DNA of 64,000 nucleotides from positions 1-64,000 of the forward strand of contig DASXUG010000012.1 in NCBI GenBank assembly GCA_036504995.1, written 5' to 3'. The stretch is from DASXUG01 sp036504995. Lineage in GTDB: Bacteria; Pseudomonadota; Gammaproteobacteria; Burkholderiales; Methylophilaceae. The notes under the pieces were generated by a model. It did no database searches and was not told where the DNA came from. It worked only from the letters and a program-made list of their open reading frames with translations. Below are positions 45,785 through 55,289 of the stretch, piece after piece. The position numbers were made by a program, and so were the translations under genes. Every line of letters begins with the position of its first letter. The stretch's first letter is position 1.

Positions 45785-45800
45785 TGGCACTGTTTTTGCA
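45785..45800 (+). promoter_or_regulatory. Sigma-54 promoter of the Fe-S/flavin/Rieske operon
   Basis: TGGCACTGTTTTTGCA, a near-consensus promoter, 66 bases before the start codon. It closely matches the AAA ATPase promoter (14 of 16 bases). Confidence 0.9.
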
Positions 45801-45822
45801 CTAACTCTGCATTAGATATAAA

Positions 45823-45850
45823 TGTCGGACGCTTTGTCGACATTGCGACA
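45823..45850. promoter_or_regulatory. Downstream element with NifA-type site before the Fe-S protein gene
   Basis: Copy of the 28-base element at 43154-43181, with TGT-CGACATTGCG-ACA at 45835-45850. It is 22 bases after the -12 box (10 bases at the other copy), about one helical turn different. It lies within the predicted leader. Confidence 0.65.
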
Positions 45851-45865
45851 TTTTTCAGGAAATCA

Positions 45866-47245
45866 ATGGAAACCAAACTCGATTGGTCAGCATACGATAG
45901 CTATGGGCAAGGAGATGCTTATGCGCAGATTCCCGCTCAGGGTGGCGCCTACGGCAAAGCTGCGGCGGTGTGTATAGGCAATCGACAATGTCAGCGTGAA
46001 GACAAGGGCGTGATGTGTCCGAGCTTTCGTGTCACGCATGACCCAGTGCATTCTACCTTTCACCGAGCCAATACGCTAAAAGCTGCCTTAAATGGTGAAT
46101 ATGGCAATCAGCCGTTTACCAGCAAAGAGCTCGCCCAAGCCATGGATTTGTGTATTGGTTGTAAAGGCTGCAAGCGTGAGTGCCCCAATGGGGTAGATAT
46201 GGCGATGCTGCGCAATGAAGCACTGGCGCAACGTTGGTCAGGGTCAGGAAAAATGCCGTTTCGCGAAAAAATGTTGGCCAACCTACCACGCTATGCCCAG
46301 CACCTTAAATGGTTTACTTGGAGTATTCGCTTGCGCCAAGCTTGGCCTTGGCTAGCCAAGTTGATGGAAAAAACCATAGGCATTGCCGCCAAACGTTCAT
46401 TACCCCAAGTGGCACAGCATAGCTTTTTATCAGCGCCTATCTCGACAGGAATACCAAACACAAATACTACCGTTTCAGGTTGTTCGGAGGTTGTGTTGCT
46501 AGTGGATACCTTTTCCAACCATTTTGACCCCGATATTGCTGGCTCCGCCCTAGCGTTATTGCAAGCGGGTGGCTATCAGGTGCACATTGCACACCCTTCT
46601 GATAAATCACGCCCCTTGTGCTGTGGTCGCACTTACCTTTCTAACGGCATGATAGATCAGGCCAAGCAAGAGGCGCAGCGCACCGTGCAGGCTCTACTCC
46701 CCTACGCGGAACTAGGTCTGCCCATTATTGGCTTAGAACCATCATGTTTACTCATGTTAAGAGATGAGTATTACATGCTAGGGCTGGGTGAAGATGTCGC
46801 AAAAATAGCTAAATCTGCCTTGTTGTTAGAGGAGTTTTTAGCACGAGAACATGATGCCAAGCGCCTCACGCTAACCTTTAAAGCGATCTCTCAACAAATG
46901 ATGGTGCATGGGCATTGCCACCAAAAAGCGTTTGGGGCGATGAAAGCGATGCGCAAAGTACTGGGCTTAGTGCCAGATTTACAGGTGGAGTGGATAGAGT
47001 CAAGTTGCTGCGGCATGGCAGGCGCTTTTGGCATGGAGGCCGAGCATTATGAGGTTTCAATGCAAATGGCAGAATTGTCACTATTGCCACAAATCCGAGC
47101 GGCACAACACGGCACTCTGTTAGTTGCAAACGGTACCAGTTGTCGCCATCAAATCAAAGATGGTACAAATAAAAGCGCACTACATCTTGCCCAAATTTTA
47201 TATGCCAGCCTAGATTTAAATTCAAGCTTAGAGGAAGCGATATGA
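45866..47245 (+). CDS. CCG-domain (Fe-S)-binding oxidoreductase subunit (GlpC/GlcF-like)
   Basis: 459 residues. Two [4Fe-4S] motifs occupy about 30-115 (CIGNRQCQREDKGVMCPSF and CIGCKGCKRECPNGVD). Two CCG/DUF224 domains follow (RPLCCGRTYLSNG, EPSCLLMLRDE, then HGHCHQKAFG and ESSCCGMAGAFG). The layout equals the electron-transfer subunit of glycerol-3-phosphate or glycolate dehydrogenases, but no FAD-linked oxidase is fused. It heads an operon with a 71-residue protein, a flavin amine oxidase and a Rieske protein, and likely passes electrons between flavin and quinone or ferredoxin. Confidence 0.88.
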   Translation: METKLDWSAYDSYGQGDAYAQIPAQGGAYGKAAAVCIGNRQCQREDKGVMCPSFRVTHDPVHSTFHRANTLKAALNGEYGNQPFTSKELAQAMDLCIGCKGCKRECPNGVDMAMLRNEALAQRWSGSGKMPFREKMLANLPRYAQHLKWFTWSIRLRQAWPWLAKLMEKTIGIAAKRSLPQVAQHSFLSAPISTGIPNTNTTVSGCSEVVLLVDTFSNHFDPDIAGSALALLQAGGYQVHIAHPSDKSRPLCCGRTYLSNGMIDQAKQEAQRTVQALLPYAELGLPIIGLEPSCLLMLRDEYYMLGLGEDVAKIAKSALLLEEFLAREHDAKRLTLTFKAISQQMMVHGHCHQKAFGAMKAMRKVLGLVPDLQVEWIESSCCGMAGAFGMEAEHYEVSMQMAELSLLPQIRAAQHGTLLVANGTSCRHQIKDGTNKSALHLAQILYASLDLNSSLEEAI

Positions 47246-47457
47246 GCGAAAAAACAGGTTATTTTATTGATTGGGATGGTCAAGTACGTAGCACTGAACA
47301 ATTAGCCAAAGGCCAACAGTGTGAAATTGACCGTGTGGCTAAATATGTAGCGATTAAAGATAAGTACGGCTCAATGCTACATGAAGCCACGTTTTATGCA
47401 TCGCTGGAAAGTGTGAGGGCTGCAGGCGTAACTGCGCCTTTGGTCAGTGAAAGTTAA
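47242..47457 (+). CDS. Small uncharacterised protein in the Fe-S/flavin/Rieske operon
   Basis: 71 residues. It overlaps the Fe-S gene by ATGA. Soluble, no Cys pair or membrane segment; starts MSEKTGYFIDWDGQV. No known family. The tight coupling suggests a partner or assembly factor of the Fe-S subunit. Confidence 0.75.
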   Translation: MSEKTGYFIDWDGQVRSTEQLAKGQQCEIDRVAKYVAIKDKYGSMLHEATFYASLESVRAAGVTAPLVSES

Positions 47458-47501
47458 CTAGTCGGCGAAGATTATCACTCTATTAATGAACAGGAGTCAT
47501 C

Positions 47502-49040
47502 ATGTTAGAGATAGCAATTGTAGGCGGTGGAGTAAGTGGTTTAGCCTTAGCGGAGGCCTTGCAGCAAACTGAAAAATCGTTTGCCTTGTATGAGGCGCGC
47601 AGCCGACTCGGTGGCCGAGTGTTGACAGAGATCAGTACACTTACTGAAGGCGCGGTTGATTTAGGCCCGACCCTATTTTGGCCTGAAACCCAACCCAATA
47701 TGCGAGACATCGTACAGCGCTTTGGCTTAGCGCATTTCCCGCAATACGATAGTGGCACAGTGCTTAAGTTAGGCGACCCAAACCAACCACCAGAATCCTT
47801 AGACGTCAACGCAGTTCACGGTGGAGCACATCGTTTAAAAGGTGGCATGCAAGCGCTGGTAAATGCTTTAACCAATGAAATACCCAACGAAAAGCTTTAC
47901 CTCAACCATGCATTAACGCATATTGAAAATCTAGGTGACTATGTGCGTTTACAATTCCGCACCACCCAAGGCATCGAGCACATACTCGCCAAACAAGTGG
48001 TGCTTGCGCTACCACCACGCTTACTAGCAGAACACGTGCGCTTCAGTCCTGAGTTGCCTGCCGAGTTGGTCAGTAGCATGCGCCATACCCACACCTGGAT
48101 GGCAGATCAAGCCAAAGCCGTTACCAGCTACCAGCAAGCCTTCTGGCGCAAAGCTGGCCACTCTGGCAATGCCTTTGTCGATCACCCACAAATGGTGTTG
48201 GCGGAGATTTTTGATGCATGCGATGGTGTCGATGGACCTGCCGCTTTAGGGGGCTTTGTAGCCATGCCACCTGAATCACGTGAGGCCTATCGCCTGAGCA
48301 TGCCCATTTTAATTGAAAGCCAACTCACGCAGGTATTTGGCAAACCAGCAGAAAATGGTGAACTCCATTACCAAAATTGGTCAACTGAACGCTACACCTG
48401 TGCTACGCTCGATATTGCACCACTCACCGCACATCCAGTGTACGGTGACCCGCAATTACGCCTCCCTTGGTGGAACGGCAAGCTGTTACTAAGCGGCGCT
48501 GAAACCGCGCACCATGCAGGAGGCTATCTTGAAGGCGCTTTAGAGTCAGCTTATCGTATCAAACGCCGCATTACCGCGACTACGATACAACCAACCAACA
48601 ATCAGGAAAGTTTGCAAAAATTTAACCAGTGGGTGCATGCACAACGTAAGCAAGCAGAAGCACGCTATCGTAGTCAGCTTAACTTTACGCTGAGCACTCA
48701 GCACAAAGAACAAATCACGCAACGTGCTTTGCTGGGCACGGTGGAGCAAATTTATGGTGAAGCACTGCAACAAATTGACGCCCTACCTTTTAACACGCAA
48801 CAAATTTCGGTAGAGCAAGGCCGCCACAGCTTAACGCCCGAAATCTTGACCTCATTTGCGGGGTTCAACCGCGATATTGTAGAAACCGCCATGGGCTTTA
48901 ATCGTGGATCGTGTGCCATCTCCAACTTCCCTCAAGAGCAAACCCCTGATGCAGAATATCTGAATGTTATCCAACGAGATTTATCTGCTGCGTGGCGTGA
49001 TTTTGCGCTTTCCATCAATGATGTATTGCTTACCAAATAA
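47502..49040 (+). CDS. FAD-dependent amine oxidase family protein
   Basis: 512 residues. N-terminal dinucleotide-binding motif IVGGGVSGLALAEALQ, then EARSRLGGRV; near 330 is LLSGAETAHHAGGYLEGALESAYR, the second FAD-binding motif. These define the monoamine oxidase/phytoene desaturase fold. The C-terminal 140 residues (from about 360) are an extension I do not recognise. The substrate is unknown. It starts 44 bases after the small gene and is followed after 9 bases by the Rieske gene. Confidence 0.85.
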   Translation: MLEIAIVGGGVSGLALAEALQQTEKSFALYEARSRLGGRVLTEISTLTEGAVDLGPTLFWPETQPNMRDIVQRFGLAHFPQYDSGTVLKLGDPNQPPESLDVNAVHGGAHRLKGGMQALVNALTNEIPNEKLYLNHALTHIENLGDYVRLQFRTTQGIEHILAKQVVLALPPRLLAEHVRFSPELPAELVSSMRHTHTWMADQAKAVTSYQQAFWRKAGHSGNAFVDHPQMVLAEIFDACDGVDGPAALGGFVAMPPESREAYRLSMPILIESQLTQVFGKPAENGELHYQNWSTERYTCATLDIAPLTAHPVYGDPQLRLPWWNGKLLLSGAETAHHAGGYLEGALESAYRIKRRITATTIQPTNNQESLQKFNQWVHAQRKQAEARYRSQLNFTLSTQHKEQITQRALLGTVEQIYGEALQQIDALPFNTQQISVEQGRHSLTPEILTSFAGFNRDIVETAMGFNRGSCAISNFPQEQTPDAEYLNVIQRDLSAAWRDFALSINDVLLTK

Positions 49041-49049
49041 GAAGGTAAT

Positions 49050-49358
49050 ATGGCCTATATATCACTCTGCAAACATAAAAACCTGATGGAAGGCGAAATC
49101 GCCTCATTTAGCTTAGACCAAGGCGAAATTATGCTGGTATGGCCTGATGGCGGCGAACTGAAAGCCTTTCAAGGCACCTGCCCACATCAAGATATTCCAA
49201 TGTGGCACAGCTTTAATGGCCGCATTCTCGCCTGCCAGCATCACAACTGGGTATTTGATGGGCGTAGTGGTAAAGGCCTCAGCCCAACGGGTTGCCAGCT
49301 AGAAGAGTTTTCTCTGCGCATAGTGGATGGCTATGTGGAGGTTGAACTAGAGAATTGA
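49050..49358 (+). CDS. Rieske [2Fe-2S] ferredoxin
   Basis: 102 residues. Rieske motif CPH (Cys44, His46) and CQHH (Cys62, His65), CXH-X15-CX2H. It has the size and shape of Rieske ferredoxins of oxygenase systems. No oxygenase is encoded near, so it probably exchanges electrons with the flavin protein or Fe-S protein of the same operon. Confidence 0.92.
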   Translation: MAYISLCKHKNLMEGEIASFSLDQGEIMLVWPDGGELKAFQGTCPHQDIPMWHSFNGRILACQHHNWVFDGRSGKGLSPTGCQLEEFSLRIVDGYVEVELEN

Positions 49359-49410
49359 GCGGGTTGATTAAACTGGTTACCATACTAAATATTCAGCACT
49401 GAGCAAAATA

Positions 49411-50823
49411 CTAGTTCGCTCCACCGCCAAGCGCTTTGTAAAGGGTGACTAATGCAGTCAGTTTTGATTGGCGTAACTCAATCAGCGACTGTTGCGCAGT
49501 ATATAAACTGCGTTGCGCGTCCAGCACACTAAGATTGCTATCCACCCCATTTTGGTAGCGTAACTCTGCTAGCTTAAAGCGTGCTTGTTCTGCATTCACC
49601 AAACGTTGCTGTGCTGCAATTTCATCACTGAGCATGGTGTTGGCAGCCATTGCATCAGCGACTTCACGGAAAGCTGTTTGAATAACTTTTTCATAATTAG
49701 CGATATTGATGTCTTTTTGCACTTCTGCCAGTTTTAAGTTTGCTTTATTGCTACCCGCATCAAAAATTGGGAGTGAGAGCTGTGGAGCAAAGTTCCATAC
49801 ACTACTACCTGATGTGAGTAAGTGACCAAACTCTGAGCTAGCGCGCCCGATGCTGGATGTCAGTTTAATCGAGGGGAAAAATGCCGCACGTGCCGCACCA
49901 ATATTTGCATTGGCGGCTTTTAGCAAACTTTCAGCCTGTCGAATATCAGGGCGTCTGGTTAATAACTCAGAGGGCAGCCCAGCCTGCAAATCACTCACAA
50001 TCAACTGATTATCGAGGGCTTGTGGTGCAGGTAAATCTTCTGGCAAAGGGCCGCCGACTAAAAGTACAAGTGCATTATCTGCCTGTGCACGCAAACGCTT
50101 GAGCGCTGCTACATTAGCATTAGCTGTTTCCATTTGGGTTTCTGCAATGCGTAAATCTAAGGCGCTGCTATTACCAAACTCAAAAATCTTGCTGGCTAAA
50201 TCGTAGCTGGACTGTTGAGATTTCTGTGTTTGCAACGCAACATCCAAGCGCTCATCAAGCGCACGTGCATTGATGTAGGCATTCGCCACCTCTGCGACCA
50301 GGCTGATTTGCACACTAGTACGCGCTTCTTTTGTGGCAATAAATTGTTGTAATGCCTGCTCTTTCAAGCTGCGGAGGCGCCCAAAAAAATCTATTTCATA
50401 GGCGGTAAAGCCCAAGCCAACCGAATAAACTGAATAAGATGGCAGTACGCCACCACCACCAAATGTGCTGATGGTTTTAGCGCGCGTAGCTTCGGCCGTC
50501 GCGTTAACTGTTGGAAAAAGTGCTGCCTCTTGAATGCGATATTGAGCGCGTGCAGACTCTATATCAAGCGCCGCAATGCGTAAGTCGCGGTTTTTATCTA
50601 ACGCTTGCGCAATCAGGCGTTGTAAGCGTTTATCCGTGTAAATTTGCTGCCATTGCATATCTGCAGGCGAATCAGTCGAACTAGCCTCAGCACTATCTCC
50701 CACCTTTGGGTACTCTTTCGCAATAGGTGCTTGTGGCCTGGCGTACTCAGGAATAAACGAGCAAGCCGTTATCCCAATCGTACAATAGCCGATGGTGCAA
50801 TAAATGATGAGCAGTTTACGCAT
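49411..50823 (-). CDS. Outer-membrane efflux lipoprotein (OprM/NodT family)
   Basis: 470 residues. Lipoprotein signal ending ITACSFIPEY, then PEYARPQAPIAKEYP; two OEP repeats with coiled coils and the typical GGGAN end. It is the outer-membrane channel of the tripartite RND pump. It overlaps the pump gene by 8 bases. Confidence 0.93.
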   Translation of the reverse strand: MRKLLIIYCTIGYCTIGITACSFIPEYARPQAPIAKEYPKVGDSAEASSTDSPADMQWQQIYTDKRLQRLIAQALDKNRDLRIAALDIESARAQYRIQEAALFPTVNATAEATRAKTISTFGGGGVLPSYSVYSVGLGFTAYEIDFFGRLRSLKEQALQQFIATKEARTSVQISLVAEVANAYINARALDERLDVALQTQKSQQSSYDLASKIFEFGNSSALDLRIAETQMETANANVAALKRLRAQADNALVLLVGGPLPEDLPAPQALDNQLIVSDLQAGLPSELLTRRPDIRQAESLLKAANANIGAARAAFFPSIKLTSSIGRASSEFGHLLTSGSSVWNFAPQLSLPIFDAGSNKANLKLAEVQKDINIANYEKVIQTAFREVADAMAANTMLSDEIAAQQRLVNAEQARFKLAELRYQNGVDSNLSVLDAQRSLYTAQQSLIELRQSKLTALVTLYKALGGGAN

Positions 50824-53800
50824 TATGAGCTCCTACTTTCTGCTTTGTGCTGTTCCGATTAAATAGCTTGCGAACAACCACAAAAAATACCGGGACTAAA
50901 AATATCGCCAGCACCGTAGCAGAAAGCATCCCACCCGCAACGCCAGTACCAATGGCATTACGGCTTGCAGATCCAGCACCCGTGCTCAATACTAAAGGCA
51001 TCACCCCGAGAATAAACGCAATGGATGTCATTAAAATTGGTCTTAATCGACGGTGCAAGGCTTCAAGCGTGGCTTCAATCAATCCCATACCTTCAGCCTG
51101 CAAATCTTTGGCAAACTCGATGATCAAAATCGCGTTTTTGGTGGATAAGCCTATGGTGGTAATCAAACCCACTTTAAAATAAACATCATTCGGCAAGCCT
51201 GATAGTATGGTTGCCAACAGCGCGCCGAATACACCCAGTGGAACGACCAAAATGACTGCCAGCGGAATCGACCAGCTTTCATATAGCGCCGCTAGGCATA
51301 AGAAAACTACAATCAACGACAAGGCAAATAGCGCTGGGGCTTGTGCGCCTGATAAGCGCTCTTGATAAGACTGTCCAGTCCACTCAATCGCAAATCCCGC
51401 TGGCAATTTGGCAACCATCTGCTCAATGGCCAGCATGGCTTGACCTGAACTCTTGCCCTCGGGAGCAGCGCCTACAATCTCCATCGCTGGCAAACCGTTG
51501 TAGCGCTCAATACGTGGTGGGCCATAGATCCAACGTGCGCTTGCAAACGCTGAAAATGGCACCATTTTTCCTGTGCTGTTGCGTACATAGAGCTTTTCTA
51601 TGTCTTTCGGCAACATGCGAAACTCCTTATCGCCCTGCACAATCACCTGATGCACACGGCGCTCATCGGTAAAATCATTCACATAAATGGAGCCAAAAGC
51701 AGCGCTTAACGTAGTGTTAATATCGTCAAGACTTAAGCCCAATGCACGGGCTTTTGATTGCTGGATATCAACTTGATATTGCGGCGTATCTTCCAAACCT
51801 TGTGCACGAACGGCTGTTACATTTGGGTTACTTGCTGCCATCGTAATCAGTTGATTGCGCGCCTTGAGTAATTCTGCATGTCCGTGGTTGCCACGATCTT
51901 GTAAGAAGAAATCAAAGCCTGTGGCATTTCCAAGATCATCAATCGGCGGTGCATTAAATGGAAATACCAGCGCTTGTTTGATACTGGATAACTTCGCCAT
52001 GGCGCGGTTGATAATAGCTTGAATTCGATGCTCAACGGCTTTACGTTCAGACCAGTTTTTAAGGTTAATAAAGCCCATCGCCCCATTTTGCCCACGACCA
52101 CTAAAGCTAAATCCCGCAATAGTAAATATCTGATCGGTCTCTGGTTGCTGCTCAAAATAGCTCTCCACCTCTTCGAGTACTTTAATGGTCTGCTGTTGTG
52201 TAGCGCCAACGGGCAACTGCAAACTGGTGATTAAGTAGCCTTGATCTTCTTCCGGTAAAAATGAAGTTGGCATGGTTCTAAATAAAATAACCACCGCTGT
52301 AATAATCAATAAAAACAGCAGCATCCAGCGCATGGTTTTACTTAGCATACGAGCTACTAAGCCTTGGTAACGTAGGCTGTTGCTTTGAAAGCTGCGGTTA
52401 AACCAGCCAAAAAAACCACCTTTGGTATGATGTTGCCCCGGCTCAACTTGCTTTAATAGAGTAGCGCATAGCGCTGGCGTCAGTGAAAGTGCCAGAAAAA
52501 CAGAAAACAACATGCAGGAAATCATGGCTAAAGAAAATTGCCGATAGATAATCCCCACAGAACCATCAAAGAATGCCATGGGGATAAATACGGCGGTCAG
52601 CACCACAGTGATCCCGATCAAAGCATTGGTGATCTGCCCCATCGCCTTACGCGTTGCCTCTTTGGGTGGCAGCCCCTCCTCGGTCATGATGCGCTCTACA
52701 TTCTCAACCACTACGATTGCATCATCCACCAGCAAGCCAATCGCCAGCACCATACCGAACATGGTGAGCACATTAATTGAGTAGCCAAACAAAGACATCA
52801 CTACCAAGGTTCCCAGTAATGCGACGGGCACTACAATGGTGGGAATCAAAGTGGCACGGATGTTTTGTAGAAATAAATACATCACCAAAAACACGAGGGC
52901 AATCGCCTCAAACAAGGTAGAAACCACTTCTTTGATAGAAATTTTGACGAAGGCTGAAGTGTCATAGGGAAACTCAATCTTAATCCCAGGCGGCAGGCTT
53001 TTCGCTAACTCCATAGACTTTGCACGCACCGCCTCAGACGTTGCTAAAGCATTTGCACTAGGAGCAAGTTTTATCCCAATAGCAGCGGCTGACTTACCAC
53101 TTACGCGCGAGTTAATTGAGTAATCTTGACCGCCAAGCTCCACCCTAGCGACATCGCGCAACTTTACTTGTGAGCCATCACTGTTCACACGCAGTAAAAT
53201 ATCTTCAAATTGAGATACCTTGGTTAATCTGCTTTGCGCGACAATGCTGGCATTGAGTTGTTGCCCTTGCACAGCGGGCATTCCCCCAAACTCCCCCGCA
53301 GAAACCTGTATATTTTGCTGCTGAATCGCACTAATTACATCACCGGGCACTAATTGATATTGGTTTAGTCGATCTGGGTTCAGCCAAATACGCATGGCAT
53401 GTTCTGTACCAAATAACTCAGCCTGCCCGACACCTGGGGTGCGTCTCAACGAATCCAGCATATTTACTGCAAGATAGTTGCCTAACGTTGCCTCATCTGT
53501 TTTGCCATCGGTAGACACAGCGGTAATAAACATCAGATAGGTATTACTCGCTTTTAGCACCTGCACGCCTGCTTGCTGAACCACACGCGGCAGGCGAGGT
53601 AATGCTAGTTGTAGTTTATTTTGTACTTGCACTTGAGCGATTTCTGCATTGGTGCCAGGTTTAAAATAAAGGTTGATACTAACTGCACCACTCGATTCAC
53701 TGGCAGAGGACATATACAACAATCCATCTAAACCATTAAGTTGCTGCTCAATTACCGCAGTGACTGAATCTGCAACAGTCTGCGCCGATGCGCCAGTATA

Positions 53801-53944
53801 GTTAGCACTCACTGAGATTGTAGGTGGAGCAATTACAGGATACTGTGCCACTGGTAGCCTATTAAGTGCAATGCCACCCGTCAACATAATGAGTATGGCG
53901 ATGACCCAAGCGAAAATTGGGCGGTCAATAAAAAATCTTGCCAT
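50816..53944 (-). CDS. RND efflux pump inner-membrane transporter (HAE1/AcrB type)
   Basis: 1042 residues. Starts MARFFIDRPIFAWVIAILIML; twelve membrane helices; helix 4 contains GLLVDDAIVVVENVERIM with the proton-relay Asp pair. Length and composition match AcrB/MexB hydrophobic-drug pumps. It lies between the adaptor and channel genes, so the whole pump is one transcript. Confidence 0.95.
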   Translation of the reverse strand: MARFFIDRPIFAWVIAILIMLTGGIALNRLPVAQYPVIAPPTISVSANYTGASAQTVADSVTAVIEQQLNGLDGLLYMSSASESSGAVSINLYFKPGTNAEIAQVQVQNKLQLALPRLPRVVQQAGVQVLKASNTYLMFITAVSTDGKTDEATLGNYLAVNMLDSLRRTPGVGQAELFGTEHAMRIWLNPDRLNQYQLVPGDVISAIQQQNIQVSAGEFGGMPAVQGQQLNASIVAQSRLTKVSQFEDILLRVNSDGSQVKLRDVARVELGGQDYSINSRVSGKSAAAIGIKLAPSANALATSEAVRAKSMELAKSLPPGIKIEFPYDTSAFVKISIKEVVSTLFEAIALVFLVMYLFLQNIRATLIPTIVVPVALLGTLVVMSLFGYSINVLTMFGMVLAIGLLVDDAIVVVENVERIMTEEGLPPKEATRKAMGQITNALIGITVVLTAVFIPMAFFDGSVGIIYRQFSLAMISCMLFSVFLALSLTPALCATLLKQVEPGQHHTKGGFFGWFNRSFQSNSLRYQGLVARMLSKTMRWMLLFLLIITAVVILFRTMPTSFLPEEDQGYLITSLQLPVGATQQQTIKVLEEVESYFEQQPETDQIFTIAGFSFSGRGQNGAMGFINLKNWSERKAVEHRIQAIINRAMAKLSSIKQALVFPFNAPPIDDLGNATGFDFFLQDRGNHGHAELLKARNQLITMAASNPNVTAVRAQGLEDTPQYQVDIQQSKARALGLSLDDINTTLSAAFGSIYVNDFTDERRVHQVIVQGDKEFRMLPKDIEKLYVRNSTGKMVPFSAFASARWIYGPPRIERYNGLPAMEIVGAAPEGKSSGQAMLAIEQMVAKLPAGFAIEWTGQSYQERLSGAQAPALFALSLIVVFLCLAALYESWSIPLAVILVVPLGVFGALLATILSGLPNDVYFKVGLITTIGLSTKNAILIIEFAKDLQAEGMGLIEATLEALHRRLRPILMTSIAFILGVMPLVLSTGAGSASRNAIGTGVAGGMLSATVLAIFLVPVFFVVVRKLFNRNSTKQKVGAHNA

Positions 53945-53955
53945 GCAAAATATCC

Positions 53956-55218
53956 TTAAGGGTTCGTTGCGGCAGCAACTGGGCTGGTAGACTGCGCTGG
54001 TTTTTCAAGCGTTTTTTCGGCTGACTCTTCATTTGCGCTCTGATATGGCAAAGGTTTAGTCTTGGCACCAGACGCTATTTTTTGCAGCCCTTCAACAATG
54101 ACTCGCTCGCCACCAACCAACCCTTCTGCGACAACCCACTTATCGCCTCTTGCTTCACCCAGCTTGATTTTTCGCTCTTCAATGACCTCACCTTTATTCA
54201 CAATCATGATACTGGCTTGTCCATTCTCACCCCGTATCACAACACGCTGCGGTAGCAAAATAGCTTGCGTACTGTCAGACTCTTCCACCAGCGCACGTGC
54301 ATACATACCTGGCAATAACAGGTGATTAGGATTAGGGAATTGCGCACGTAGCGTCACCATGCTGGTGGTAGTATCAACGCTAATATCTGAAAATAGAAGC
54401 TTACCCGAGAGCGGATAATGACTACCATCATCTAACACCAAAGTCACCCTAGCCTCATTACGACCCTCGCGCTTCAATTTACCTGCTTCCATGGCGCGCC
54501 TTATGCGTAATACCTCGTTGCTTGATTGTGTTAAATCGACATAGATAGGATCTAATTGCTGAACCGTCGTGAGCAGTGTGGCCTCACCCTGCCCAACGAG
54601 ATCACCCTCAGTCACCAAAGGTCTACCCATATATCCAGAAATAGGCGAAGTCACAGTAGCGTAGTCAAGATTGAGTTTAGCCGTTTTTACCGCGGCTTGA
54701 TTGGCGGCTACCTCGGCGTTGGCAGACTGCGCTGCGGCTATAGCATCAATATAGTCTTGCTTGCTGACCGCATTAAACTCTACCAGCGATTTAAACCGAT
54801 CCGCCTTGGTTTGCACTTGCGTTTGCAACGCAAGTGACTTTTGTAAATTGGCGGCGGCACTTTCGTATGCCGCTTTTAAGGGTTCTGGGTCTATGCTAAA
54901 TAACAACTGGCCTTTTTTAACATCCATACCACCTTGCACTTGGTGCACAATTACACCGGGCACACGAGCCCGTATCTGCGCCACCCGATAAGAGTTTAAC
55001 CTTCCTGGCAACTCTGAAAAATCGGTTAAAGCCCCAGATTCAGCGATAATAAAACTCACTTCCTGTGCTGAGGCTTCTTGATTTGCTTGATCCTTATTTT
55101 TTTGTTCTGCCGTTTGCTGATTACAGCCACTAAGCAACAAACAGCTTAGGCAAAAAAATAGAATTACGCTAATACGCTTACGTGGAGTTGTTTTCATGGA
55201 GCACTCTTGTTTAATCAA
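53956..55218 (-). CDS. RND efflux periplasmic adaptor (AcrA/MexA type)
   Basis: 420 residues. Lipoprotein signal with LLLSGCNQQ; lipoyl/hairpin region (VRARVPGVIVHQVQGGMDVKKGQ-like pattern, in reality IRARVPGVIVHQ) and the MFP beta-barrel. The start could also be the inner Met at residue 8 (MKTTPRKR). It follows the TetR gene by 71 bases. Confidence 0.93.
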   Translation of the reverse strand: MIKQECSMKTTPRKRISVILFFCLSCLLLSGCNQQTAEQKNKDQANQEASAQEVSFIIAESGALTDFSELPGRLNSYRVAQIRARVPGVIVHQVQGGMDVKKGQLLFSIDPEPLKAAYESAAANLQKSLALQTQVQTKADRFKSLVEFNAVSKQDYIDAIAAAQSANAEVAANQAAVKTAKLNLDYATVTSPISGYMGRPLVTEGDLVGQGEATLLTTVQQLDPIYVDLTQSSNEVLRIRRAMEAGKLKREGRNEARVTLVLDDGSHYPLSGKLLFSDISVDTTTSMVTLRAQFPNPNHLLLPGMYARALVEESDSTQAILLPQRVVIRGENGQASIMIVNKGEVIEERKIKLGEARGDKWVVAEGLVGGERVIVEGLQKIASGAKTKPLPYQSANEESAEKTLEKPAQSTSPVAAATNP

Positions 55219-55289
55219 ATATCAATGGGTAAAATTAGCAGCTTAATTGTGAGTCACTTCATTAGTCGCTAAGCTATCAAGTTAATCTG

